Assembly (NCBI GenBank): GCA_026196225.1
Contig: JAPHRD010000010.1
Location: forward strand, 31,216 to 95,215
Direction: 5' to 3'
Origin: Motiliproteus sp.
Lineage (GTDB): Bacteria > Pseudomonadota > Gammaproteobacteria > Pseudomonadales > Balneatricaceae
DNA: 64,000 bases
How positions within the stretch are numbered: the stretch's first letter is position 1; each line of letters opens with the position of its first letter. This document shows positions 28,323-37,297 of this stretch, one piece after another. The notes beneath the pieces are model-generated. The model worked only from the letters and a program-made list of their open reading frames with translations, did not search any database and was not told the origin of the DNA. The position numbers were made by a program, and so were the translations under genes.

Positions 28323-29837
28323 ATGTGCGGTATCGTAGGTATCGTTGCCAAAGACGATGTTAACCAGGCGTTGTTTGATGGCCTGACAGTTTTACAACAC
28401 CGCGGCCAAGATGCAGCGGGCATGGTGACCTGTCAGGGGGGGCGCTTCCACCTACGTAAGGATAATGGTCTCGTTAATGAGGTGTTCCGTACTCGCCATA
28501 TGCGTAAGCTGAAGGGGAATATGGGGATTGGCCATGTACGTTACCCAACTGCGGGCAGTTCCAGTGCCGCCGAGGCTCAGCCATTCTACGTTAATTCTCC
28601 TTACGGTATTGCGCTTGCCCATAATGGCAATCTGACCAATACCAAGGCGCTGGCGAAGGAGATCTTCCGTTCGGATCTGCGTCATATTAATACCAATTCC
28701 GATTCTGAGGTGTTGCTCAACGTTTTTGCCAATGAGCTTCAACGCTTGGGTAAACTAAAGCCGCAGGCTGACGATATCTTTACCGCCATCACTCAGGTTC
28801 ACAAACGCTGCCGTGGTGGTTACGCTGTGATCGGTATGATTACCGGTTACGGCATCATGGCATTCCGAGATCCCCACGGTATTCGCCCTGTGGTTTATGG
28901 CAAAAAAGAGACAGAGCAGGGCACCGAGTACATGATCGCATCGGAGAGCGTTGCTCTGGACATCAGTGGCTACACGCTGATTCGCGACCTGGCGCCAGGG
29001 GAGGCTATCTACATCACCCAAGAAGGTGAAGTACATACTCGCTGCTGTGCAGAGAAAACCTCCTTACACCCTTGCTTGTTCGAATACGTTTATCTGGCTC
29101 GTCCTGACTCCATTATGGATGGCATCTCGGTGTATAAGGCACGGTTGATGCAGGGTGAGTTGCTGGCAGAGAAGGTTTTACGGGATCATCCTGATCACGA
29201 TATCGACGTGGTCATTCCTATTCCCGATACCAGTCGCACTTCAGCGATGGAGATGGCGAATGCCTTAGGTGTTAAGTTTCGTGAGGGGTTTGTTAAAAAC
29301 CGCTACATCGGCCGTACCTTTATCATGCCGGGCCAGCAACTGCGGGAAAAAACCGTACGTCGTAAACTCAACCCCATTGAGTTGGAGTTTAAGGGCAAAA
29401 ACGTATTGCTGGTGGATGACTCTATTGTTCGCGGCACTACTTCCCGCCAGATAGTTAAACTGGCCAGAGAGATGGGTGCCAAGAAGGTTTATTTTGCTTC
29501 GGCAGCTCCGGCTGTTCGCTTTCCCAATGTCTACGGTATCGATATGCCTTCTGCTTCAGAATTGATCGCTCATGATCGAACCGATGAAGAGGTGGGTGAA
29601 CTGATCGGTGCTGATTGGATTATCTATCAGGATATTGAAGATCTGGTGAAATCCACCCAGGGTGGTGAATCTAACATTGATATTTTTGATTGTTCGGTAT
29701 TCGACGGTCAATATGTAACCGGCGACGTGGATGAAAACTACCTTAATTCCATCGATGCCAAGCGCAACGACGCGGCGAAGCAGCAGGATGAAACCGCTGT
29801 TAGCAATGAAACCAACGATATGCACAATCGCCTTTAG
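28323..29837 (+). CDS. purF: Amidophosphoribosyltransferase
   Basis: 504 residues. It makes phosphoribosylamine from PRPP and glutamine, the first step of purine synthesis. It begins [14 protein letters not shown], so Cys2 becomes the N-terminal nucleophile of the glutaminase domain. [21 protein letters not shown] and HNGNLTN follow. The PRPP loop is [19 protein letters not shown]. An acidic, Asn-rich tail extends the C-terminus. It is followed 11 bp later by metZ. Confidence 0.98.
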   Translation: MCGIVGIVAKDDVNQALFDGLTVLQHRGQDAAGMVTCQGGRFHLRKDNGLVNEVFRTRHMRKLKGNMGIGHVRYPTAGSSSAAEAQPFYVNSPYGIALAHNGNLTNTKALAKEIFRSDLRHINTNSDSEVLLNVFANELQRLGKLKPQADDIFTAITQVHKRCRGGYAVIGMITGYGIMAFRDPHGIRPVVYGKKETEQGTEYMIASESVALDISGYTLIRDLAPGEAIYITQEGEVHTRCCAEKTSLHPCLFEYVYLARPDSIMDGISVYKARLMQGELLAEKVLRDHPDHDIDVVIPIPDTSRTSAMEMANALGVKFREGFVKNRYIGRTFIMPGQQLREKTVRRKLNPIELEFKGKNVLLVDDSIVRGTTSRQIVKLAREMGAKKVYFASAAPAVRFPNVYGIDMPSASELIAHDRTDEEVGELIGADWIIYQDIEDLVKSTQGGESNIDIFDCSVFDGQYVTGDVDENYLNSIDAKRNDAAKQQDETAVSNETNDMHNRL

Positions 29838-29848
29838 GAAAAGCCGTT

Positions 29849-31066
29849 ATGAAATCATCTGATGTACCGCATCGTGCAGGATATGATTCAGATTTGACCG
29901 GTGCTGAACTTAGCACGGTGGCGATTCGTGGCGGTCACCATCGCACGCCTGAAGGTGAGCATTCGGAAGCGATCTTTCCAACGTCCAGTTTTGTGTTTAA
30001 AAGTGCAGCTCAAGCGGCTGCCCGGTTTGGCGGCGAAGAAGATGGCAACATCTACTCCCGTTTTACCAACCCGACCGTACGTATTTTTGAACAACGAATG
30101 GCAGCCCTAGAAGGCGGTGAGCGTGCCGTTGCAACGTCTTCCGGTATGGCTGCGATTATGGCATTGGGAGTGAGCCTGTTAGAGCAGGGGGATCATATCG
30201 TCTGTTCCTGCAGCGTGTTCGGTTCTACGGTATCGCTGTTTGATAAGTACTTCCGCAAGATGGGTATCAGTACTACTTTTGTCGATCCAGGTGATTTAGA
30301 CGCTTGGCAACAGGCAGTGACGCCAACGACAAAGCTGTTTTTCCTGGAAACTCCCTCCAACCCCTTGGCGGAAGTTTCTGATGTCGCTGCGATTGCTAGG
30401 ATCGCCAAAGCCAACGACTGCTGGTTGGCGGTTGATAACTGTTTTTGTACACCAGCGCTTCAAAGGCCACTGGAATTGGGTGCGGATTTTATCATCCATT
30501 CTGCGACCAAATTCCTTGATGGCCAAGGCCGCTGCATTGGCGGCGTTGTTGTTGGACCTGATAAAGAGCTGGAAGAGGTGTTTGGATTTGTCCGCACTGG
30601 CGGTGCTGCACTTAGCCCCTTCAATGCCTGGGTCTTTATCAAAGGTTTGGAAACACTTGAATTGCGGATGAACGCCCAAAGCGAACGTGCCATGGAACTG
30701 GCTAGTTGGCTTTCAGCACAGTCCGTGATTGATAAGGTGTATTACGCCGGCCTGGAAAGTCATCCTCAACACGAGCTGGCCCAACGTCAGCAGAGTGCGT
30801 TTGGTGCCGTGCTGTCCTTTGAGGTGAAAGGTGATAAAGAAGCCGCTTGGCGCTTTATTGATGCCACTCGAGTCATCTCTATCACCGGAAATCTGGGTGA
30901 TGTTAAAACGACTATAACCCATCCAGGAACCACCACTCATGGGCGTCTCAGCCCGGAAGAGCGAGCGGCTGCGGGCATTAAAGACAACCTCATTCGTCTC
31001 TCCGTCGGGCTCGAAAGCCTCAAGGATCTGAAACGGGATCTGGAACGCGGATTATCCGCTGTCTGA
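29849..31066 (+). CDS. metZ: O-succinylhomoserine sulfhydrylase
   Basis: 405 residues, Cys/Met-metabolism PLP family. In Pseudomonas this enzyme makes homocysteine directly from O-succinylhomoserine and sulfide. YSRFTNPTVRIFEQRMAALE, then ATSSGMAAIMALGVSLLE, and the PLP lysine in IIHSATKFLDGQGRCIGG are present. The purF-metZ pairing is the Pseudomonas arrangement and supports MetZ rather than MetB or MetC. A GC-rich hairpin (31091-31114) follows the stop. Confidence 0.95.
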   Translation: MKSSDVPHRAGYDSDLTGAELSTVAIRGGHHRTPEGEHSEAIFPTSSFVFKSAAQAAARFGGEEDGNIYSRFTNPTVRIFEQRMAALEGGERAVATSSGMAAIMALGVSLLEQGDHIVCSCSVFGSTVSLFDKYFRKMGISTTFVDPGDLDAWQQAVTPTTKLFFLETPSNPLAEVSDVAAIARIAKANDCWLAVDNCFCTPALQRPLELGADFIIHSATKFLDGQGRCIGGVVVGPDKELEEVFGFVRTGGAALSPFNAWVFIKGLETLELRMNAQSERAMELASWLSAQSVIDKVYYAGLESHPQHELAQRQQSAFGAVLSFEVKGDKEAAWRFIDATRVISITGNLGDVKTTITHPGTTTHGRLSPEERAAAGIKDNLIRLSVGLESLKDLKRDLERGLSAV

Positions 31067-31230
31067 TCTCAATCAACTGAGATAAATATGCTGTGGCCGA
31101 ACTTCGGCCGCAGGATGTAATTCGCCCTTTTTTCGGCTATGTTTGTTGATACTGTGTTAGCAATCTACGGTGGACTCGCTCTGCAGTGGTTCGCTTCTCT
31201 ATAGGTATTGCCGTACATGAGGATCAATGA

Positions 31231-31653
31231 ATGCCCGAAACAGAAAAGAGAATAAATGAAGTATTTGAGGGTCTTAAGGCTCTTGTTGAACATGGATTCC
31301 CCAAGGAGTGTGCGAACTGTGGGACCATTTATGACAGTATCGAACGGTTTGTGGAGCTAACCCAGCCAGTTGATAACGACAGTGGTCTAAAGCGGCAGGA
31401 AGGCGCTGATACTAATATCGAAATAGTGCGCCAGTGTAACTGTGGACAAGCCTTGACCGCGGTTTGCCACGATAGGCGCTCCAACAATCCCATGGCGGTT
31501 AAACGCCGCGATCTTTTTGAACACCTTCTTGGAATTTTGATTGAAGGTGGGATGCCAAGAAAGATGGCTAAATCTGAAATTCTCAAAGTGATGCGTGGCG
31601 AACCCAGTGAGTTATTGACTCGCGAGCAATTGCATAAGTTTTTTTCCGGTTAG
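31231..31653 (+). CDS. Unknown protein with CxxCG and CxCG metal-site motifs
   Basis: 140 residues, not recognised. Cys27-x2-Cys30-Gly and Cys69-x-Cys71-Gly could bind one zinc or iron ion. Between them is IYDSIERFVELTQPV, and after the second pair a basic stretch (DRRSNNPMAVKRRDLFEHLL) and two short helices. It has no signal peptide or membrane segment, so it is probably cytoplasmic. It stands alone between metZ and a chemoreceptor. The codon use looks like that of its neighbours and the ATG is plausible. Regulatory or adaptor role possible; no function assigned. Confidence 0.7.
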   Translation: MPETEKRINEVFEGLKALVEHGFPKECANCGTIYDSIERFVELTQPVDNDSGLKRQEGADTNIEIVRQCNCGQALTAVCHDRRSNNPMAVKRRDLFEHLLGILIEGGMPRKMAKSEILKVMRGEPSELLTREQLHKFFSG

Positions 31654-32076
31654 TTGAATTGAGAAGGGTAATATTCAAATGCTGTTGCTATTTAAATACT
31701 GAGTCTCTTTTCTCTCTCGAAAAATCTTAATCGTGTTCCGTATATTTGCTTATTTTAATATTCGATTGTCACTTTTTTCTCCGTAATTATTCCTGATTCC
31801 ACAGTGACTTATCTGACTGAGCCGATATCTTCGTTTGATGTATATCAAATGCACCTTATCGAAATAAAAATACCTGCACTAAAATGGTCCTTAAGTATTA
31901 TTTTTTTAAAAAATTGAGCTACTATAAAAAAGTGAAACTACTGTGAAGGTTTCATTTCTAGCCGCCTGGAAGCGTCTATAGAAAGGATCTCTTGAAGTAC
32001 CTTGTTGTCTTGGAGTGGCTGACGTAGTAGGTGATTAGAAAAGCTTAGATGTAAGTAACCTCCTTAAGGATTATCT
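31654..32076. other. 423-bp AT-rich intergenic region upstream of the chemoreceptor
   Basis: No ORF of note. It holds a perfect FNR/Anr box (31835-31848) and, further down, a small inverted repeat TGAAAC...GTTTCA (31933-31956). The long leader (about 190 bases from a start expected near 31883) is otherwise unexplained. Confidence 0.6.
31835..31848 (+). promoter_or_regulatory. FNR/Anr binding site
   Basis: TTGATGTATATCAA matches the FNR/Anr consensus TTGAT-N4-ATCAA at every defined position. It is 229 bp upstream of the chemoreceptor ATG. If it acts as a class II activator site, transcription would start near 31883. Confidence 0.7.
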
Positions 32077-33717
32077 ATGCTCTCTAAAATATCTATCGCT
32101 AAACGTATCTGGCTATTATCAATCATTTCTATCGTGATATTTGCCGCTGTTTATCTAGTGGAAACCATTCAAATTCGTGAAGACCTACTGGAAACCAAGA
32201 AGGATCGCTTGCTTGGTGTTGTCAGTACGGCTCATGCGGTTATGAAAGGACTAGATCAACGGGCCAAAAATGGTGAGTTTACCTTGGAAGAAGCCCAGAC
32301 CCGGGCTAAGGACGTGATCCGTCAGCTTCGTTATGATGGTAAGCAGTATTTTTGGATGAACGATATGCATCCCCGAGTGGTGATGCATCCCATTAAACCC
32401 GCTCTGGATGGTAAAGACGCCAGCAATATTGTTGATAAGCGTGGCAAAAAGCTCTACATGGAATTTGTTAATGTCGTCAAGAAAGACGGTGAAGGTTTTG
32501 TCGATTACTACTGGACAGCCCCCGGCGCTAAAAACGACTCAGAACAGCTCCCTAAATTATCTTATTTGAAAGGTTTTCAGCCCTGGGGCTGGATGGTGGG
32601 TAGTGGTGTTTACATCAACGACGTTGATGATGAGTTCAACAAGATCCTTGTTGAACGATTGATCTTTTTAGGAATTATTCTGATTGTTTTGGGCATTTTG
32701 TCCTGGCTAATTTGTCGCAGTATCTCGGGGCCTTTGCAACAGACTACGGAAGCCATGGAGGACATCTCCCAGGGCGAGGGCGACCTGACAGTTCGATTGC
32801 CGGTGGAAACCAGTGATGAACTGGGTCGATTGGCTAATGCCTTTAATGCCTTTGTTGAGAAAGTTCATCAGACCATGTTGCAGGTACAGAGTTACAGTGA
32901 TCAGCTGGTGGGATCGGCGGAGGCGATGGCATCTGTAACAGATGGCACTAATCAGGTGCTAGCGAGGCATCAGGAAGAAACCCATCAAGTTGCGGCAGCT
33001 GTTCATCAGATGAGCGCCACCGTGCAGGAAGTAGCCTCCAATGCCGCAGAAGCGGCCCATTCGGTCCATACCGTGCGTGAACAGGCAGTAGCGGGTCAGC
33101 AGGTGGTGGAACAGAGTGTCTCAGCTATTAGTGATCTAGCTTCTTCAGTGGATCAGGCAACCCAAAGTATCCAAACCCTTGAAACCGATGTGCACAATAT
33201 TGGTGGCATCTTGGACGTTATTCGTTCGATTGCGGATCAAACCAATCTGTTGGCCTTGAATGCAGCCATTGAAGCGGCCCGTGCAGGGGAACAGGGCCGC
33301 GGCTTTGCCGTGGTGGCAGATGAGGTTCGTACCTTGGCTCAGCGGACACAGGAGTCCACAGAAGAGATTCAATCGATGATTGAACAGCTACAGTCTGGAG
33401 CCAACAGTGCGGTAACTGTCATCCAGTCAGGCCGTGAGCAGGCAGAGGTTAGTGTTCAGCAATCCAAGCGTGCCGGTGAAACGCTAACATCTATTACCGA
33501 AGACATCCTTCGGGTCGCTGACATGAATACCCAAATTGCCTCTGCAACCGAAGAGCAAAGTGCGACGGTGGATATGATTAATCAAAATGTTAATAACATT
33601 AACGATGCTTTTGGCCAGACCACCGATGCTGCCCAGCAGGTCGCACAGTCCAGTAGTGAGCTGCATCAATTGGCAGATGATATTAACCGCTTAATGTCTC
33701 AATTTAAGGTTCGCTAA
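32077..33717 (+). CDS. Methyl-accepting chemotaxis protein with sCache_2 sensor
   Basis: 546 residues. A membrane helix at about 10-30 and a second at about 193-215 enclose a periplasmic single Cache domain ([39 protein letters not shown]). A HAMP domain follows ([20 protein letters not shown]), then the methylation helices and the signalling hairpin [20 protein letters not shown]. sCache_2 domains often bind small organic acids; the ligand here is unknown. No CheR/CheB-binding pentapeptide is visible at the C-terminus. The FNR box upstream suggests anaerobic control. A strong terminator follows. Confidence 0.95.
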   Translation: MLSKISIAKRIWLLSIISIVIFAAVYLVETIQIREDLLETKKDRLLGVVSTAHAVMKGLDQRAKNGEFTLEEAQTRAKDVIRQLRYDGKQYFWMNDMHPRVVMHPIKPALDGKDASNIVDKRGKKLYMEFVNVVKKDGEGFVDYYWTAPGAKNDSEQLPKLSYLKGFQPWGWMVGSGVYINDVDDEFNKILVERLIFLGIILIVLGILSWLICRSISGPLQQTTEAMEDISQGEGDLTVRLPVETSDELGRLANAFNAFVEKVHQTMLQVQSYSDQLVGSAEAMASVTDGTNQVLARHQEETHQVAAAVHQMSATVQEVASNAAEAAHSVHTVREQAVAGQQVVEQSVSAISDLASSVDQATQSIQTLETDVHNIGGILDVIRSIADQTNLLALNAAIEAARAGEQGRGFAVVADEVRTLAQRTQESTEEIQSMIEQLQSGANSAVTVIQSGREQAEVSVQQSKRAGETLTSITEDILRVADMNTQIASATEEQSATVDMINQNVNNINDAFGQTTDAAQQVAQSSSELHQLADDINRLMSQFKVR

Positions 33718-33753
33718 ACGAAACTGATCTCTCCTCAGTAAGCGATGATATTC

Positions 33754-33780
33754 AAGCACCACCTTCGGGTGGTGCTTTTT
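33754..33780 (+). terminator. Rho-independent terminator after the chemoreceptor
   Basis: AAGCACCACC (33754-33763), TTCG tetraloop, GGTGGTGCTT (33768-33777), then TTT. Textbook form, 36 bp past the stop. Confidence 0.92.
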
Positions 33781-33906
33781 ATCTGTCACTCTCATCCCAA
33801 TGCCATTGCCTGTGATGGGCCACCGATATATAAGTAAAACATGGTGGTTATGTAACATTTTGATATGACCTGACTCTAGCAACTTTAAATGGACACAGGC
33901 GAGCTT

Positions 33907-34578
33907 ATGAAACCGAAGGTTTTTGCATTCGATGTGTACGGGACATTGGTGAATCCTTTGCAGATGTCCGAGCGTTTAGTCGAGTTGGTGGGAGATGTTG
34001 CTCCAACTTTGACTCAGTTATGGCGTGATAAACAGCTGGAATATAGTTTTCGTCGTGGCTTGATGGGCGCTTATGAGGATTTTTCTGTCTGTACCCGTCA
34101 AGCATTGCAATATGCCCAAACGGTTGTCGGTGTCTCTTTAACCGAGGAACAGCAGGATCAGTCGATGGCTGGATACCAGCAACTCGTCCCTTACGCTGAT
34201 GTAATTCCTGCTCTCAAACAGCTCCAAGATCAATTGATAGAAGCCGTAGCGTTTAGCAATGGCAGCCGAGAGGCGGTCACCGATTTACTGACCTATTCGC
34301 GAGTCTTGCCATTGTTAAAGCAGGTGGTCAGCGTTGATGCGGTTTCTAGTTTCAAACCGGATCCAAAGGTCTACGGTTACTTGTGTCAGAGTATGGGCCA
34401 GAATCCGAGAGATGTGTGTTTGGTTTCCAGCAACCCTTTTGACGTTATTGGGGCGAAGAATCAGGGCTTACAAGCTGTTTGGGTTCGTCGTTCTGCGCAA
34501 CAGGTTTTTGACCCTTGGGGTATCGAACCTGATCTTGAAGTAGCTGATTTAGCTGAACTGGTTGCTCAGTTGAACTAA
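33907..34578 (+). CDS. Haloacid dehalogenase type II (HAD superfamily)
   Basis: About 223 residues from ATG 33907 (229 from ATG 33889). HAD motif I is intact (FAFDVYGTLVNP, nucleophile Asp), as are motif II (FSNGSREAV) and the lysine in SSFKPDPKVYGYL. The FD-x-YGTL form is that of L-2-haloacid dehalogenases, but many such proteins act on other substrates. GGCGAG upstream favours the second ATG. It begins an apparent operon with the AhpD-like and DUF547 genes (41-bp gap). Confidence 0.88.
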   Translation: MKPKVFAFDVYGTLVNPLQMSERLVELVGDVAPTLTQLWRDKQLEYSFRRGLMGAYEDFSVCTRQALQYAQTVVGVSLTEEQQDQSMAGYQQLVPYADVIPALKQLQDQLIEAVAFSNGSREAVTDLLTYSRVLPLLKQVVSVDAVSSFKPDPKVYGYLCQSMGQNPRDVCLVSSNPFDVIGAKNQGLQAVWVRRSAQQVFDPWGIEPDLEVADLAELVAQLN

Positions 34579-34619
34579 CCATTCGATTATTTTTACCGAC
34601 AGGAAGTTATTGCATAACG

Positions 34620-35207
34620 ATGCACGTAAAAGATAAACCTCTTAACCAATACCCTATATGGCTAAAACCATTCTTTTGGAGCCAAAAGCGTCGTTATGGC
34701 AAGGTGCTAAAGCCCGGATTGTTGTGGGCGCGGGTGCCCAGTTTATTTGCTGCTGTGGCGGGTCTCTACGGTGTGCTGGATCGAAAACGATCGCCCATCA
34801 ACCCGGTTATTCGGTCATTGATAACCGTTAGGGTCTCCCAGATTAATCATTGTGCTTTCTGTGTGGATATCAACGCGGCCACGCTGATTAAACGGGCGGG
34901 GTCTGAAGCTAAAGTGGCGGAGCTGGCTAGCTGGCGTCAAAGTGAGCTATTCGATGGCCTTGAACGCGCCGTTCTCGAATACACCGAGGCGATGACCTAC
35001 AGCGATCGTGAAGTCACTCCAGCAATTGTGGAAGAGTTAAAAAAATTCTATGGCGATGATGAAGTGGTGGAGTTGACCGGATTAGTCGCATTTCAGAATT
35101 TATCCAGCAAGTTCAACAGCGCTTTAGATGTACCAGCCCAGGGCTTCTGTCAGATGCCCCAGACTAATGTGCAGTCAGGAACTTCAACGGATGGGCCTGT
35201 GAAATGA
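34620..35207 (+). CDS. Carboxymuconolactone decarboxylase / AhpD-like protein
   Basis: 195 residues. The AhpD core motif is HCAFCVDINAATLIKRAG, with the redox pair Cys-x2-Cys, preceded by VIRSLITVRVSQIN and followed by ALEYTEAMTY-like helices (AVLEYTEAMTYSDREVTP). Family members act as peroxidase partners or thiol-disulfide catalysts. Its stop overlaps the start of the DUF547 gene (ATGA), so the products probably function together. Confidence 0.88.
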   Translation: MHVKDKPLNQYPIWLKPFFWSQKRRYGKVLKPGLLWARVPSLFAAVAGLYGVLDRKRSPINPVIRSLITVRVSQINHCAFCVDINAATLIKRAGSEAKVAELASWRQSELFDGLERAVLEYTEAMTYSDREVTPAIVEELKKFYGDDEVVELTGLVAFQNLSSKFNSALDVPAQGFCQMPQTNVQSGTSTDGPVK

Positions 35208-35974
35208 AGGCGGTGATCATTCGATGGGTCCGAAAACTTAGTCGATGGATGGCTGTAGGGTTGTTTGCCGCAGTTATTTCACCAATGATGGCCGCGGCAG
35301 CGGAACCGGATTGGCGCTCCTACAATGAGCTGTTGAATGAATATGTATCTCCAGGACAGGCACAGGGTGTAACCCTAAACCAAGTTAATTATTCGGCATT
35401 GAAAAGCGATCCTCGTTGGCAGCAGCTGCTGGCTATGCTCGAATCTTATCCGTTAGCCTCTTTAGAATCCCGCCAGGAAAAGATCGCTTTCTATATCAAC
35501 GCCTACAATGTTCTCGCGATCAAAACAGTGGTAGACCATTGGCCCTTGGAGAGCATCAAAGATGTGGGAAGCTGGCTGAGCCCTGTATGGAAACGGGATG
35601 CCGGTATGTTGGGCGGTAGTCCAGTCAGCCTTGATCATATTGAGCATGGCGTTTTACGGAAACTTGATGAGCCAGGAATCCATTTTGCAATCGTTTGTGC
35701 TTCTCTAAGCTGCCCAGACTTGCGCACCGAGGCCTTTGTTGCCGAACGGCTAGAGATGCAACTAAGCGATCAGCTCCAGCAATTTGTTGCCAACGACGCT
35801 AAGGGTGCCCAGGTTGATGGCAATAGACTAAGGATTTCAAAGATATTCGACTGGTTTGAGGGGGATTTCAAACAGGCTGGAGGCGTTGTTCCGTATATTC
35901 AGAAAAATACCGGAATTTCAGCAACTAAGCTTGATGGTTATCTGAATTATGATTGGCGAGTGAATGGTTATTGA
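35204..35974 (+). CDS. DUF547 secreted protein
   Basis: 256 residues. The N-terminus has a long basic start and a hydrophobic signal (LFAAVISPMMAAAAEPDW) that would export it. The DUF547 core is visible: KIAFYINAYNVLAIKTVVDH, SLDHIEHGVLR, HFAIVCASLSCPDLRTEAF and ISKIFDWFEGDF. The function of DUF547 is unknown; the conserved His, Cys and Asp residues suggest an enzyme. It is translationally coupled to the AhpD-like gene. Confidence 0.88.
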   Translation: MKAVIIRWVRKLSRWMAVGLFAAVISPMMAAAAEPDWRSYNELLNEYVSPGQAQGVTLNQVNYSALKSDPRWQQLLAMLESYPLASLESRQEKIAFYINAYNVLAIKTVVDHWPLESIKDVGSWLSPVWKRDAGMLGGSPVSLDHIEHGVLRKLDEPGIHFAIVCASLSCPDLRTEAFVAERLEMQLSDQLQQFVANDAKGAQVDGNRLRISKIFDWFEGDFKQAGGVVPYIQKNTGISATKLDGYLNYDWRVNGY

Positions 35975-36006
35975 GGCAATGATTACTGAATGACAAACAA
36001 AAAAAT

Positions 36007-36099
36007 GGCCGGAAGCCAATTGAACAATTACTCATTGAAGGGGGGAGATGAGTAATTGTCCCGTTGGAACTGCTTCCGACCTTTCACAAAACTCTTGTG
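36007..36099 (+). ncRNA. Candidate structured RNA or cruciform between DUF547 and the ECF sigma gene
   Basis: CGGAAGC (36010-36016) pairs with GCTTCCG (36072-36078). Inside, CAATTACTCAT (36025-36035) pairs perfectly with ATGAGTAATTG (36048-36058), with a G-rich loop TGAAGGGGGGAG. A second hairpin CACAA-N5-TTGTG follows (36085-36099). There is no T run, so it does not look like an ordinary intrinsic terminator. The loop followed by ATGAG also resembles a ribosome binding site and start for a 20-codon ORF (36048-36110), but with too little spacing. No RNA family recognised. Confidence 0.4.
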
Positions 36100-36262
36100 T
36101 TTCAGTATAGACCAAAGGTTTTTTATAAAAGTTCAAAGATTCCTGGTTTTTTTTACGCCTTGTAAGTTGTGTATATTTTTCTTATGGTTACAGTCCCCGT
36201 GAATACACTATTCACGGCTTAATTCGTAAATTCTGGCGTTTTATGGATGGATTTGTAACCAC

Positions 36263-36883
36263 ATGGCAAATTCTATAGCGGCAATCGAATCTGAACTTCT
36301 GCCCAAGCTGCTGGAGCAAGATGAGACGAGCTTTAATAAACTTGTCGAGGCCTACTACGGCATTATGCTGGCATTGGCGCGCAGTATCGTCGGCGAGGCT
36401 ATTGCAGATGAGGTTGTTCAGGAAGCCTGGGTGTCTATCTATCGTGCGCTACCCAAGTTTGAGGGTCGCTCCAGCCTAAAGACCTGGATTCTTAGAATCA
36501 CGGCCAACGAGGCCAAAACACGCTTGCGCAAAGAATCACGAACTATCTCCCTCGATCAATTTGAAGAGGGGGGAGACAACCCGCTATTTGGTCGTTTTCA
36601 CGATGACGGCCATTGGCAAAAACCACCGAATTCCTGGCAGGAAGATGGGCCAGAGTCACTGCTTATCAATCATGAGATGGGTGACTGTATCGAATTTACC
36701 CTCAATCATCTGCCTGCTATGCAACAGGCGGTATTTGAACTGAAGGATCTTGGTGGTAGCAGCTTTGATGAAATCTGTAACATTCTTGACATTTCATCAT
36801 CTAATGCACGGGTTTTATTGCACAGGGCGAGAGTTAGCCTGTTCGGTAAAATCGAGCATTTTCAGGAGACCGGCGAATGTTAA
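36263..36883 (+). CDS. ECF-type RNA polymerase sigma factor
   Basis: 206 residues. Region 2 contains YYGIMLALARSIVGEAIADE and VVQEAWVSIYRALPKFEGRS, with the -10 binding SSLKTWILRITANEAKTRLR. Region 4 is HLPAMQQAVFELKDLGGSSF with the helix-turn-helix FDEICNILDISSSNARVLLH. A 35-residue acidic linker separates them. The stop overlaps the following small zinc-finger gene by 7 bp, the classic sigma/anti-sigma arrangement. Target promoters cannot be inferred. Confidence 0.94.
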   Translation: MANSIAAIESELLPKLLEQDETSFNKLVEAYYGIMLALARSIVGEAIADEVVQEAWVSIYRALPKFEGRSSLKTWILRITANEAKTRLRKESRTISLDQFEEGGDNPLFGRFHDDGHWQKPPNSWQEDGPESLLINHEMGDCIEFTLNHLPAMQQAVFELKDLGGSSFDEICNILDISSSNARVLLHRARVSLFGKIEHFQETGEC

Positions 36884-37104
36884 AGTGCAAACATATCACC
36901 GAGCAGGCCAGTAGCTATATCGATGGTGAAATGGGATTTATGCAACGCCTTAAATTCCGTATGCATTTAGCCCTGTGCAAACACTGCAAACGTTTCGTAG
37001 ATAACTTTAAAGCCGGTATCGAAATGGTTAAACGTCTGCCTCGGAACCAGGTCGACAAAGACAAAATTGATGCGACGCTGCGTCGAGTTCGTGACAGTAA
37101 ATAG
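36877..37104 (+). CDS. Small zinc-finger anti-sigma-like protein
   Basis: 75 residues. It contains the ZAS motif His-x3-Cys-x2-Cys (HLALCKHCKRF) and an N-terminal CKHITEQASSYIDGEMG helix, as in zf-HC2 anti-sigma domains. Unlike membrane anti-sigma factors it has no transmembrane segment, so it would be soluble and could sense redox or metal state through the zinc site. It overlaps the sigma gene by 7 bp. Confidence 0.87.
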   Translation: MLKCKHITEQASSYIDGEMGFMQRLKFRMHLALCKHCKRFVDNFKAGIEMVKRLPRNQVDKDKIDATLRRVRDSK

Positions 37105-37278
37105 TCATCGCTGTACCCGTTTTTAGACCTGCCTAAAAATTGTTCAGTTGATTCTTGTCAAATACCTTCCTCTAACTTCGACTATATTCTTCTCTGCTGT
37201 CATTGTGTTTTCCACGTCTAGATGAGGTGTCAATGTCCTGTGCGGGCATTTAGAAGTCTCCCCATTTAAGCGCTAATT

Positions 37279-37290
37279 CCCTCCGGAGGG
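37279..37290 (+). promoter_or_regulatory. Hairpin over the ribosome binding site of the hemerythrin gene
   Basis: CCCTCCGGAGGG is a perfect palindrome whose second half is the ribosome binding site (GGAGG, 8 bases before ATG 37298). Folding would hide the site; the stem is only 4-5 bp, so the effect may be modest. Confidence 0.35.
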
Positions 37291-37297
37291 GCTTTCT

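Noticed and set aside
36048..36110. 20-codon ORF after the G6 loop
   Set aside because: The ribosome-binding-like sequence touches the ATG with no spacing and is locked in the stem, so it is mentioned only within the structured element.
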